NCBI GenBank assembly: GCA_965242485.1
Contig: CBDESM010000003.1
Span: forward strand, 1,612,001 to 1,676,000
Direction: 5' to 3'
DNA length: 64,000 bases
Source: CBDESM01 sp965242485
GTDB taxonomy: Bacteria; Chloroflexota; Dehalococcoidia; Bin125
Below, piece by piece: positions 8,460-18,200 of the stretch. The position numbers were made by a program, and so were the translations under genes. Within the stretch, counting starts at the first letter, position 1. Each line of letters begins with the position of its first letter. A model generated the notes under the pieces. That model was given only the letters and a program-made list of their open reading frames with translations. It made no database searches and was not told the origin of the DNA.

Positions 8460-9137
8460 ATGCCGGAGACGGTGCAGCGGCTGCAGATCAGGTTCGGCGC
8501 GGACGGGCCGCTGCGATACATCTCGCACCTGGATCTGATGCGGGTCTGGGAGCGGGCGTGCAAGCGGGCGGGGCTGCCGGTGAGCTATTCGCAGGGATTT
8601 TCGCCGCGACCGAAGATCGCGCTGGCCGCGCCGCTGCCGGTCGGCGTTTCGTCGGAGTGCGAACTGCTGGATGTCCGCTTGGACGAGCGGGCGGATCCGC
8701 AAGAGGTGGCAGAGGTGTTGCGGCCGCAGTTGCCGCAGGGCGGCTCGATCTCGGAGGCGTCCGAGTTGCCGTTGCGGCATCCGTCCTTGCAGTCGCTGGT
8801 ACGGGCGGCGCGATACGAAGTCGACGTGCCGTCGGCGCGGAGCACGGGCGACTGGACGGAGGCGATTGATCGGCTGCTGGCGCTTGATGAGCTGCCGTGG
8901 CGGCAGGAGCGGGGAGGCAAAGTGCGCAAGTTCGATTTGCGGGCGCTGGTGCATGAGATCAAGATTGCGGAGGCCGGCGGGGGAGAAGCGCGGCTGCGGA
9001 TGCGGCTGCGGAACGACGAGCGCGGGGCGGGGCGGCCCGAGCATGTCTTGGAGGCGCTGGAGGCCGGCGCTGCCGCGACGCGCATTCATCGCACGGCGCT
9101 GGAGCTCAAGCCGGCGCCGGCCGCGGGGAAGGACTGA
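8460..9137 (+). CDS. TIGR03936-type radical-SAM-linked protein (DUF2344)
   Basis: Matches the small protein family, usually encoded beside or fused to a TIGR03960 radical SAM protein, whose function is unproven. Typical marks are the N-terminal LRYISHLDLMRVWERA stretch, the YSQGFSPRPKI motif near residues 41-51 and the ALPLPVG-like APLPVGVSSE segment. Length is 225 aa. It begins 7 nt after the meaB stop and ends 4 nt before a histidine phosphatase gene, so it sits in a compact operon. The radical SAM partner is not in the window, so here it is separated from its usual neighbour. Confidence 0.8.
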   Translation: MPETVQRLQIRFGADGPLRYISHLDLMRVWERACKRAGLPVSYSQGFSPRPKIALAAPLPVGVSSECELLDVRLDERADPQEVAEVLRPQLPQGGSISEASELPLRHPSLQSLVRAARYEVDVPSARSTGDWTEAIDRLLALDELPWRQERGGKVRKFDLRALVHEIKIAEAGGGEARLRMRLRNDERGAGRPEHVLEALEAGAAATRIHRTALELKPAPAAGKD

Positions 9138-9141
9138 GCGG

Positions 9142-9789
9142 ATGCCGCGCGTGTACTTCATCCGTCACGTGGAATCGGAGGCGAACCGCGCCGGCGTCGG
9201 GCTGGGGCACGAGGACTCGCAGCCCACGGCGCTGGGACTCAGGCAGCGGGATGCGACTGCGGCGGCACTGGCCGAGGCGGGGATTGCGCGGGTGCTGACG
9301 AGTCCGTTGACGCGGGCGAGGACGCTGGCGGAGGCGATCGCCAAGGCGTCAGGGGCGGTTGTCGAGCCGCGCGAGGAGCTGCTGGAGCTGGACGTGGGCG
9401 AGCTGGAAGGGCTGCCGTTTGCGGAGGCGCGGGAGCGTTACGGGGACTTCATCAGTGCTTGGCGCGGCGAGGAGTCGGCGCGGATTCCGTTCCCGGGCGG
9501 CGAATCGCTGGCGCAGCTGCAGGAGCGGGCGTGGCCGGTGGTCGAATCGCTCGTGCATGCGGAGGCGGAGGAAGAGGGCGCGGTCGCGGTCGTGAGCCAC
9601 AACTTCGTGCTGCGGGTGCTGCTGGCGCGGGCGCTGGGGATGGCCGTGGATGACTGGCGCAGGATCGAGGCGGGACTGGCGTCGGTGTCGGTGGTGCGGT
9701 CGCATCCGCGGACGCCGGTGCTGGAGCTGCTCAACGACCGCTCGCACGTACGCGGCTTGGAGCAGGCGGAGCGGCGGGGCCGGGAATAG
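9142..9789 (+). CDS. Histidine phosphatase family protein (phosphoglycerate mutase-like)
   Basis: Cytoplasmic phosphohydrolase of the histidine phosphatase superfamily, 215 aa. The catalytic motif is IRHVESEAN, so the usual RHG triplet is RHV while the nucleophilic His is kept. Other core residues are LTSPLTRARTLAEA (second Arg), the acid in ELDVGELEG and the second catalytic His in VVSHN. The ATG at 9142 follows the previous stop by 4 nt and places the RHV motif at residues 8-10, as is normal for the family. The substrate cannot be deduced; relatives include CobC-type and generic sugar-phosphate phosphatases. Confidence 0.85.
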   Translation: MPRVYFIRHVESEANRAGVGLGHEDSQPTALGLRQRDATAAALAEAGIARVLTSPLTRARTLAEAIAKASGAVVEPREELLELDVGELEGLPFAEARERYGDFISAWRGEESARIPFPGGESLAQLQERAWPVVESLVHAEAEEEGAVAVVSHNFVLRVLLARALGMAVDDWRRIEAGLASVSVVRSHPRTPVLELLNDRSHVRGLEQAERRGRE

Positions 9790-9817
9790 TTGCGGCGTCG
9801 GCGTCTCCGTCTACAGT
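9790..9817 (+). promoter_or_regulatory. Putative sigma-A promoter for the ftsB-like/tilS genes
   Basis: TTGCGG (9790-9795), a 16-nt spacer, then TACAGT (9812-9817). It immediately follows the phosphatase stop and lies 48 nt before the ATG of the division gene. The layout matches the element found before 5S rRNA (TTGCGC, 16 nt, TAGGCT). Confidence 0.4.
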
Positions 9818-9865
9818 GGCGTCCGCCGACTCGTTCGGCGCGCGTGGCGGCGCGGCTCCGGTCCG

Positions 9866-10369
9866 ATGGCAGAACCCCTTCCCGCATCAGGCTCATGGGG
9901 CGAGGATCCGGGCGCGATGGCGGCCGAGGCCGCTCCAGCGCTGCCCGAAGTTGATTCGAGCCCGGCAAGCGAGGGCCCGGAGCGTCGGGCGGAGCGGCCG
10001 CGGCGGCGCGTGGTTTCGGCGCTGATTTTCGCCGGAGTGCTGGCCTTGGTCGGGTATGTAGTCTTCAGCGGCGTGCAGCGGCTGCTGGATTCGAACAGCG
10101 TCGGGACGCGGATCGAGCGGACGGAAGCGGAGATCGATGAGCTCGAGCGGGAAGCGGGGCAGCTCCGCGCGCTCATCGCGTGGGTCGGGTCGGATGCCTA
10201 CATCGAGCGGATCGCGCGGGAAGACCTCGGCATGGTCCGGCCCGGCGAGCAGGCCTTCGCGGTCCACTCGCCCGAGCGGCCCGGCGTCGAGATCCGGCGC
10301 AGCCCCTGGTGGATCAACCTCCTCCCCGAAGAGTCGCAGCCGCCCAGCGGTGAGTCGGCCGGCGATTAG
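9866..10369 (+). CDS. FtsB/DivIC-like septum formation initiator
   Basis: Small single-pass division protein. The 167-aa product has a disordered, charged N-terminal tail (1-48), one transmembrane helix (about 49-69, VVSALIFAGVLALVGYVVF) and an extracytoplasmic coiled coil (about 80-105, TEAEIDELEREAGQLRALI). It ends in a conserved YIERIAREDLGMVRPGE motif typical of DivIC/FtsB proteins (PF04977). The start at 9866 gives a topology with a cytoplasmic N-terminus. Its last 20 nt overlap the GTG start of tilS. It should form part of the FtsQLB complex; its exact partner protein is not in this window. Confidence 0.8.
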   Translation: MAEPLPASGSWGEDPGAMAAEAAPALPEVDSSPASEGPERRAERPRRRVVSALIFAGVLALVGYVVFSGVQRLLDSNSVGTRIERTEAEIDELEREAGQLRALIAWVGSDAYIERIAREDLGMVRPGEQAFAVHSPERPGVEIRRSPWWINLLPEESQPPSGESAGD

Positions 10370-11150
10370 CGGCGCGCCGGATCCGGCGGGCCGGGCGGTG
10401 CGGCGGATCGTCCATCGGATCGGCGATGCGCTGGTCGAATTGCTGGGCGAGGGGCAAGGGCGGCCGATCATCGCGGCGGTTTCGGGCGGGGCGGATTCGA
10501 CGGCGATGGTGCTGGCGCTGGCGGATGCGGCGCCGCGGACCGGCTGGCGGCCGCGGGCGGTCCACGTCGATCACGGCATCGCCGGCGAGGAGACGCGGGC
10601 GGCCTTCCGCGACTCGGCGCGGCGGGCGGCCGGGATCGCGCGGGTGCCGTTCGAGGTCGTCGAGGTCGATGCGGCGGCCGAACTTGCCTTGGGCGGCGGG
10701 GGGATCGAGGCGGCGGCGCGGCGGGCGCGCTACCGGGCGCTGACGGCGCGGGCGCGGGGCGGAGGGGCGCCGGCGATCGCGACGGCGCACACGCTGCGGG
10801 ATCAGGCGGAGACGGTGCTGATGCGGATCATCCGCGGCGGGCCGGTCGCGGCGCTGGCGGGGATTCCGGCAGTCGGGGACGCGCCGCACGACGAGCAGCG
10901 GCGCGAGGGGGAGGCGGCGGTGGCCGTGGTGCGCCCGCTGCTGGAGATCGAGCGGGCCGAGGCGGAGCTGCTCTGCGCGGCTTGGGGCGCGGAGCCGGTC
11001 GAGGACCCGGCCAACGCGGATCCGGAGATCCTGCGGACGCGGATCCGGGGGGAGATCATGCCGCGGCTGCGCGGGCTGAATCCCCGCGTCGAGCAGGGGC
11101 TGGCGGATTTGGCGGCGCAGGTGCGGGAGCAGCTGGAAGGGGCGGATTGA
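10350..11150 (+). CDS. tilS: tRNA(Ile)-lysidine synthase
   Basis: ATP-dependent ligase that converts the wobble C of the CAU-anticodon tRNA-Ile to lysidine, giving AUA decoding. The PP-loop ATP pyrophosphatase motif SGGADST lies near residues 45-51, followed by VHVDHGI and a TAHTLRDQAETVLMRIIRG stretch, all typical of TilS. At 266 aa it is the short form: only the N-terminal catalytic domain, with none of the C-terminal substrate-binding domains of E. coli TilS. The GTG start overlaps the upstream division gene by 20 nt and aligns the PP-loop at the expected distance. The stop codon overlaps the TTGACA of the presumed 16S promoter. Confidence 0.92.
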   Translation: MSRPAISGAPDPAGRAVRRIVHRIGDALVELLGEGQGRPIIAAVSGGADSTAMVLALADAAPRTGWRPRAVHVDHGIAGEETRAAFRDSARRAAGIARVPFEVVEVDAAAELALGGGGIEAAARRARYRALTARARGGGAPAIATAHTLRDQAETVLMRIIRGGPVAALAGIPAVGDAPHDEQRREGEAAVAVVRPLLEIERAEAELLCAAWGAEPVEDPANADPEILRTRIRGEIMPRLRGLNPRVEQGLADLAAQVREQLEGAD

Positions 11151-11176
11151 CAGATGGGCGATGGGTCGTCTAACCT
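11147..11176 (+). promoter_or_regulatory. Putative rRNA (16S) promoter
   Basis: A perfect TTGACA at 11147-11152 overlaps the tilS stop codon. The downstream CTAACCT stretch offers a -10 as TAACCT (11171-11176, spacer 18) or TCTAAC (11169-11174, spacer 16). It lies about 200 nt upstream of the mature 16S 5' end, a normal leader length. Confidence 0.5.
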
Positions 11177-11375
11177 CGCTGTCTGCGCAAGTCGCGGACG
11201 CGCTCCGGCGCGTCTGCCGGCGGGCCGGCCTTGACAGTTGGAGAGCGGAAGTCCAGTGCGCTTGGGGCGGCCCCCCGAGCTCCGATGCCCGCGGTCGCGC
11301 GTCCGGAAACGGGAGCGCGGATCGGCGGGACAGCCGGACAACTCGAACACGACCGGTCGGCAACGGCCGGAACCC
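11177..11375 (+). other. 16S rRNA leader
   Basis: Non-coding leader of about 200 nt between the presumed promoter and mature 16S. It holds a perfect 7-bp hairpin at about 11197-11214 (GACGCGC, TCCG loop, GCGCGTC). It also has a lone TTGACA at 11231 with no convincing -10. It may contain antitermination and processing signals, but no canonical boxA is certain. Confidence 0.4.
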
Positions 11376-12876
<1,501 letters not shown>

Positions 12877-13054
12877 AGGGAGCTTCCCCCGCGCAAGCGG
12901 GGAACATCCCAGGTCGATCCCGGCCCGGATCGCCGGAGGCGCGGCCGCAAGGCTGCGCCGAAGGCGGAACAGGCCGCGGCAACCGCCGCCACGAGCCATT
13001 GGACGGCCGCTCTCTGATTGTCAAGGCCGATTGCGGCCGCCGCGGATTCCGCAT
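12877..13054 (+). other. 16S-tRNA-Ile spacer
   Basis: Spacer of 178 nt. Just after 16S, CTTCCCC and GGGGAA around a CGCGCAAG-like loop (about 12885-12903) can form a stem, a plausible processing structure. No coding potential is seen. Confidence 0.4.
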
Positions 13055-13131
13055 GGGGCATTAGCTCAGCTGGTTAGAGCGCAGTCCTGATAAGACTGAG
13101 GTCCCTGGTTCGAGTCCAGGATGCCCCACCA
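13055..13131 (+). tRNA. tRNA-Ile (GAT)
   Basis: Full cloverleaf: acceptor GGGGCAT paired with ATGCCCC, D-loop TAGCTCAGCTGGTTAGAGC, anticodon GAT in CTGATAA and T-arm GGTTCGAGTCC. The 3' CCA is encoded (13129-13131). It occupies the classic 16S-23S spacer position. Confidence 0.97.
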
Positions 13132-13378
13132 GCAGACTGCTGGCCGGCGCGATCCGATTTTGATCCGTTGCTTGATGTTCCGAGACTGCGGACAGGGTTC
13201 GACGAAGGCCGGCGGAGCGTGCCGTCCGTCCCTGCGGGAGTCCGCCGCGGCGAGGCTGCCGGCGGGATGGACGCGGGGCGAGCGGGGCGAAACCGTTCAG
13301 CTGGCGTGGGAGGCGGCGGCGCGGCGGAGGGGAGCGGCGCCGGGCGCATCGGGTACCATGTTCCGCGTCCCTTGTCGG
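13132..13378 (+). other. tRNA-Ile to tRNA-Ala spacer
   Basis: GC-rich spacer of 247 nt. No rRNA fragment, promoter or gene can be recognised in it. Its length makes a shared primary transcript for both tRNAs possible but unproven. Confidence 0.4.
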
Positions 13379-13454
13379 GGGGCCGTAGCTCAGTTGGGAG
13401 AGCGCCGCCCTTGCACGGCGGAGGCCAGGGGTTCGAATCCCCTCGGCTCCACCA
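13379..13454 (+). tRNA. tRNA-Ala (TGC)
   Basis: Cloverleaf with acceptor GGGGCCG paired with CGGCTCC, D-arm TAGCTCAGTTGGGAGAGC, anticodon TGC in CTTGCAC and T-arm GGTTCGAATCC. The 3' CCA is encoded (13452-13454). The 23S gene that normally follows this tRNA is absent; 5S begins only 40 nt later. Confidence 0.97.
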
Positions 13455-13459
13455 CCCGC

Positions 13460-13487
13460 TTGCGCGTCCGCCGGCGGCTGCTAGGCT
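13460..13487 (+). promoter_or_regulatory. Putative promoter directly upstream of 5S rRNA
   Basis: TTGCGC (13460-13465), a 16-nt spacer and TAGGCT preceded by TGC (13482-13487, an extended -10 form). The -10 ends 7 nt before the inferred 5' end of 5S, exactly where transcription would start. This suggests 5S can be made independently of the 16S transcript. Confidence 0.45.
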
Positions 13488-13494
13488 GATCGGC

Positions 13495-13611
13495 GCTGGT
13501 GATCAGAGCGCGGTGGCCCCACCCGTTCCCATCCCGAACACGGAAGTGAAACGCCGCAGCGCCGACGATACTGGGGGGGCGACCCCCTGCGGAAAATAGG
13601 CCATTGCCAGC
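13495..13611 (+). rRNA. rrf: 5S ribosomal RNA
   Basis: About 117 nt. Helix I pairs GCTGGTGAT (13495-13503) with ATTGCCAGC (13603-13611). The interior has the hallmark CCCATCCCGAACACGGAAGT loop and the GATACTGG-type helix near 13567-13573. It sits 40 nt after tRNA-Ala with no 23S gene in between. Confidence 0.95.
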
Positions 13612-13617
13612 ACTCTG

Positions 13618-13639
13618 CCGCCGCCCGCTTGGGCGGCGG
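13618..13639 (+). terminator. Rho-independent-type terminator after 5S
   Basis: Perfect 9-bp GC-rich stem (CCGCCGCCC / GGGCGGCGG) with a GCTT loop, followed by TTCGCGTTT, a weak T-rich tail. It starts 7 nt after 5S and closes the rRNA/tRNA locus. Confidence 0.65.
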
Positions 13640-13686
13640 TTCGCGTTTGCGGGCGCGGCGCGGCCGGATTGGGCGGAGCGCCGTGC

Positions 13687-13695
13687 TAGGCTGAT
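13687..13695 (+). promoter_or_regulatory. TAGGCTGAT motif, possible -10 upstream of rpsA
   Basis: A 13-base identity (TGCTAGGCTGATC) with the -10 region before 5S, located 56 nt before the rpsA start. No well-spaced TTG -35 is visible; the preceding TGC would make it an extended -10. Confidence 0.35.
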
Positions 13696-13751
13696 CAGAC
13701 CATCAGGAAAAGGAGGAGGGCGCGCGCCCGCGGCGCCGCCCGAGCAGCAGC

Positions 13752-15212
13752 TTGACCACAGCAAACACCGAACAACCGACCACCCCGAGCGCGACGGCAG
13801 TCGCCGAACCGCCTCCGGCAGCGCCGCCTGCGCCCGAGCCGCCCGTTGCCGCGGCTCCGCCGCCGGTCGCTCCCGGCGCCGAGCCGACAGCCGAGCCGAC
13901 GATGGAGGAGCTCCTCGCCGAGGAAGGCCGGGTGCCGCTCAATCCGCAGCGCGGCGACGTCGTCGAGGGCGTCATCGTGCATTGGCTGGGGCAGGCGCTG
14001 ATCGTCGACGTCGGCGCGAAGGCCGAGGGCGTCGTCCGTCCCGAGGAGATGCAGTCGGTCGAGCCGGGCGATCGGGAGAACCTGAAGACGGGCGACACGG
14101 TCCACGTGTATGTGACCGATTCGGAGGAAGAGGACACGCTGGAGCTGTCGATCGACCGCGCCCGCGGCGAGCAGGGCTGGCACGAGCTGCAGCGTCGGCA
14201 CGACGAGGGCGAGGTCTTCGAGGGCCGGGTGACGGGTTCGAACAAGGGCGGGCTGCTGGTCAACGTGGAGGGCGTCAACGCCTTCGTGCCGCTGTCGCAG
14301 ATCGTCGAGATCACGGGCGACCGCGAGCAGGCGATCGCGCAGCTGCCGACCTACGAGGGCCGCTATCTGCGGTTCAAGGTGATCGAGGTCAACCGCCGCC
14401 GCAACCGGGTGATCCTCTCGGAGCGGGCGGCGATCCAGGAGTGGCGTGCGGAGCAGAAGGACCGGCTGCTGGACGAGCTGCACGAGGGCGAGATCCGGAA
14501 CGGGAGGATCACGTCGATCCGGCCGTTCGGGGTGTTCGTCGATCTGGGCGGCGCGGACGGCCTGGCGCACTTGTCGGAGCTGTCGTGGGAGCGGGACGTG
14601 AACCCGATGGAGATGTTCCAGATCGGGCAGACGGTGGACGTGTTCATCACCAAGATCGACAAGGAGTCGAAGAAGATCGGGTTGTCGATTCGGCGTGCGG
14701 CGCCGGAGGAGTGGGACAAGGTGGTGGCGAAGTTCAACGTGGGGCAGATGGTGCCGGCGACGGTGACGAAGCTGGTGACGTTCGGGGCGTTTGCGCGGAT
14801 CGAGGGTCCGGTCGAGGGCTTGGTGCACGTATCGGAGCTGGTCGACCGCCGGTTGACGCACCCGCGCGACGTGGTGGTGGAGGGGCAGGTGATCCCGGTC
14901 AAGATCGTGCGGATCGAGCGGGACCGGCACCGGCTGGGGCTGAGCCTGCGTCAGGCGCGGACGGACGCGGAGCGGGCCGGCTGGGTCTTCGCCGCGGACG
15001 GCGGCATCGAGCGCCTGCCCGCGGACGTGGCCGAGGAGCACGGAATCGAACAGCCCGAGCCGGTCGCGGCGGCGCCCGCGCCGCAGCAGGCCGGGCAGCG
15101 CGAGCAACAACCGGAAGCCGAGCCGGAGGCCGCGTCCGCGCCGACGACGGCCCTCGAGGCCGCCCTCCAGCGCGCCGGGGTCACCGATCAGGTCGGCCCG
15201 ACGGATCAATAG
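13752..15212 (+). CDS. rpsA: 30S ribosomal protein S1, four S1 domains
   Basis: RNA-binding ribosomal protein that helps load mRNA onto the 30S subunit. There are four S1/OB-fold domains, about residues 67-145, 153-235, 245-320 and 329-405. The last two carry the canonical GVFVDLGG and FGAFARIEG strands and HLSELS/HVSELV motifs. An Ala/Pro-rich N-terminal tail and a Q/E/A-rich C-terminal tail frame them; the tail ends near TALEAALQRAGV, a motif repeated at the end of the S1 protein at 20988-23249. The frame opens with TTG, and no ATG or GTG in frame precedes it. The only strong AGGAGG lies about 40 nt upstream with a GC-rich segment between, so start choice and leader folding deserve attention. 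It directly follows the 5S terminator. Confidence 0.88.
   Translation: MTTANTEQPTTPSATAVAEPPPAAPPAPEPPVAAAPPPVAPGAEPTAEPTMEELLAEEGRVPLNPQRGDVVEGVIVHWLGQALIVDVGAKAEGVVRPEEMQSVEPGDRENLKTGDTVHVYVTDSEEEDTLELSIDRARGEQGWHELQRRHDEGEVFEGRVTGSNKGGLLVNVEGVNAFVPLSQIVEITGDREQAIAQLPTYEGRYLRFKVIEVNRRRNRVILSERAAIQEWRAEQKDRLLDELHEGEIRNGRITSIRPFGVFVDLGGADGLAHLSELSWERDVNPMEMFQIGQTVDVFITKIDKESKKIGLSIRRAAPEEWDKVVAKFNVGQMVPATVTKLVTFGAFARIEGPVEGLVHVSELVDRRLTHPRDVVVEGQVIPVKIVRIERDRHRLGLSLRQARTDAERAGWVFAADGGIERLPADVAEEHGIEQPEPVAAAPAPQQAGQREQQPEAEPEAASAPTTALEAALQRAGVTDQVGPTDQ
14709..14917. repeat. DNA-level repeat in the fourth S1 domain of rpsA
   Basis: Aligns without gaps (offset 8109) to 22818-23026 in the third S1-domain gene. 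Long identical runs include synonymous sites, indicating recent duplication or gene conversion of this domain. Confidence 0.75.
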
Positions 15213-15221
15213 CGCCGCGCC

Positions 15222-18200
15222 GTGGCCAGCCAAGCAGCGGAATCCGAAGCGCCCGCCCCGACCAGCGCCGAAGAAGCCCGGGAACTGCTCGATTCGCAGC
15301 AGTCGTTCAGCGCGCGCGCGGAAGCAGGCGAGCGTCGGGGGCTGTTCGTGCGCTTGGGCGAGATCCGCGGCTACGCGCCCGCCTCCGCGCTCGACGGGCC
15401 GGAAGAGCCCGACGAGCTGGCCGGACGGGATCTGCTGTTCCGGGTGATGGCCTTCGCGCCCGACGGCAAGCGGGCGCTGCTGACGACGCGGCCGGATTGG
15501 CCGGAGCTGCGCGGGATCATGGAGCGGGAGGAGGCGGTCGCGGCGCGGATCGCCGAGGTGCTCCGCGGGGGCTTGGTGGTCGAGATCGCCGGCGTTCCCT
15601 GCTTCCTGCCGGCCAACCGCATCATCGAGCTGCGCGGAGGTTCGGTCTCGGAGGCGTTCGCGGATCGGCTCGGTTCGGAAATCGACGTCCGCGTGATCGA
15701 TTTGGAAGTGCGGCAGCGCGAGGCGCAGTACATCGCCTCGACCGACTTGGATCACGACCGCGCGGCGGCGGCCGAGGGGATGCGGGCGCTGGCGGAGCAC
15801 CGCGAGAGCGGGGAGCCGATCGAGGCGGAGGTGATCCGGGCGAACTCCGGCGGGCTGGTGATCTCGGTCGGCGGGGCGCACGCATTCGTGCCGAAGAACG
15901 CCTGCGGCGGCGGCGAGGAGGACGAGGAGCTCGCCGACCGGGTCGGCGAACGCATCCGCGTCGCGGTCACCGGCTCGAACATGCACGGGCGCGTGATCGC
16001 GAGCGAGCGGGCGGTGCTGCACGCGGAAGCGCGGGCGGCGGAATGGGATGAGGTCGAGCGGCTGCGGGACAGCGGCGAGGTCTTCGAAGCCGAAGCGGTG
16101 GGTTCGAACAAGGACGGAGTACTGGTCGACGTCGACGGCATCAGGGGCTTCCTGCCTTGGAGCCAGGCGGCGGAAGGCGGCGAGGCCTGGCGGTCGCGGA
16201 AGGCGGAACGGATCGGGATGCGGCTCGAGCTGCGCGTGCTCGAAGCGCAGCGCTACCGCGGCCGGGCGATCGTGTCGGAGCTGGCCGCCATGGAGGAGGA
16301 GGATTCGGGCGAACCCGCGGAACCGCTCGTCCCGGGCGAGGCGCGGACGGGACGGATCGAGCGGATCTCCGCGACGGGCATCTTCATGGACGTGGACGGC
16401 GCGCGCGGGTTCGTGCCGCGCCCCGAGACGACATGGCTGCACAACGCGGATCCGGCGGAGCTGCACGCGGTCGGCGACGAGGTCGCGGTGCGGGTGACCG
16501 AGGCGGCTCGCGGCTCGCGCCCGCCGACGCTCTCGATCCGGCAGGCTGCGGCGGGGCCGTGGCTCGACGCCGTCGCGGCGATGCGGGTGGGCCAAGTGGT
16601 GCCCGCGACGGTGACCAAGCTGGTGAGCTTCGGCGCGTTCGCGCGGATCGACGAGATGGTGGAAGGGCTGATCCATCTGAGCGAGATGCTGGAACGGGAG
16701 ATCGAGCGCCCCGAGGACGCGATGGCGGCGGGCGACGTCATTCCCGTGCGGATCTTGGAGATCGATCCGGATTCCTTCCGCGTCGGACTCAGCATGCGGC
16801 AGGCGGTCGACGAGGCGGAGGAGCAGGGCTGGGAGTTCGACGAGGACGGCGTCGTGACCGTCGTGCCGGAGGAGTTCGCGCCCCTGCCTGGGGCCGAGCG
16901 TTCGCAGCCGCGGATCGACCTGATCCGCCGCGGCGACGAGCTGGTCGCGACGGTGCTGGAGCAGCGGCCGACGGGGCTGCTGGTCGACTTGGGCGGGATC
17001 AACGGCTTCGTCGCGCGGGATCAGCTCTCTTGGCTGCCCGGCGTCGATCCGTCGGACTTCGCGGTGGGCGAGCGGGTGCGCGCGGTGGTGCGGGGCGTGA
17101 ACGTCTCCGCGCGGGACGTGGCGCTGTCGATTCGGTCGGCCCGCGCGTCGGCCTGGCATGAGGCGGCGGCCGAGTTCGGGGCCGGCCAGGTCGTGCCGGC
17201 CGTGGTGCGCAAGGTGCGGCGGGACGCGGCGGAGGTCGCGATCAGCGACCGCGTCGGCGCGGTGGTGCGGCTGCAGGAGCTGGGCGACGACGAAGCGGAG
17301 GACGCCGCCGAGATGGTCGCCGTCGGCGAGCTGATTCCGGTGAAGCTGCTGAAGATCGACGCCGAGCGCATGAGCATCACGGCCAGCCTGTCCCGCGCCT
17401 TCGACGAGGCCGAGGAGCTGGGCTGGGAGTTCGACGAGGATGGCTACGTGGTCCGGGTTCCGGACGACGCGGAGCCGGCCGCCCAACGGCTGCGCGAGCT
17501 GGGCAGCGGCCGGCCGGACAGCGAACGGGGCGACGTCGACGATGCCGGCGGAGGCGCTGAAGCGCCGGGCGGGCCGGCAGTGCTCGAAAGCATCGCGGCG
17601 GCGCGGCCGCAGCACCGCGCCGATGATGAGCGCGATGACGATGAAGAGGATCGCCCAGAGCGGGTTGAGCGCGCTTCCGCCGCTGGGTCGTTGCTGGACG
17701 AGCTCGAAGAGGGGGAAATCCGCAGCGGGCGCGTCACCGGGTTCCGCAACTTCGGCGTGTTCGTGGACCTCGGCGGCGAAAGCGGCCTGATCCACCGTTC
17801 GGAACTTTCCTGGGACGGCCGGCTCGAGCCCGCGGACGCGGTCGAGATCGACGAGACCGTCGAGGTCTACGTGACGAAGGTGGACAAGTCGGCGCGGCGG
17901 ATCGGACTCTCGCTGCGGCGCGCGGCGCGGGAAGAGTGGGATGAGGCCGCGGCGGCGTTCAGCGCCGGCGACATCGTGCCGGCCGAGGTGACCAAGCTGG
18001 TCAACTTCGGCGCGTTCGCGCGAATCGCCCCGCCGGTCGAGGGGCTGATCCACCGCAGCGAGCTGGACGATGAAGAACTGGAGCACCCGAGCGAGGTGGT
18101 CGAGGCGGGCGACTTGGTGCCGGTCAAGATCTTGGACATCGACGAGGAGAAGTTCAGGGTCATGCTCAGCCTGAAGCAGGCGTTCGAGCCGGCCGAGGCG

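Noticed and set aside
11231..11236. Second TTGACA in the 16S leader
   Set aside because: No TANNNT or similar -10 at a spacing of 15-19 nt downstream.
12877..13378. Possible 23S rRNA fragments in the spacers around tRNA-Ile
   Set aside because: The spacers are 178 and 247 nt and show none of the conserved 23S stretches.
13695..18086. Open frame of 1463 codons on the minus strand opposite rpsA and the large S1 gene
   Set aside because: It lacks any recognisable domain, is rich in Arg/His/Pro, and mirrors strongly supported S1 genes. Long antisense frames are expected in GC-rich DNA.
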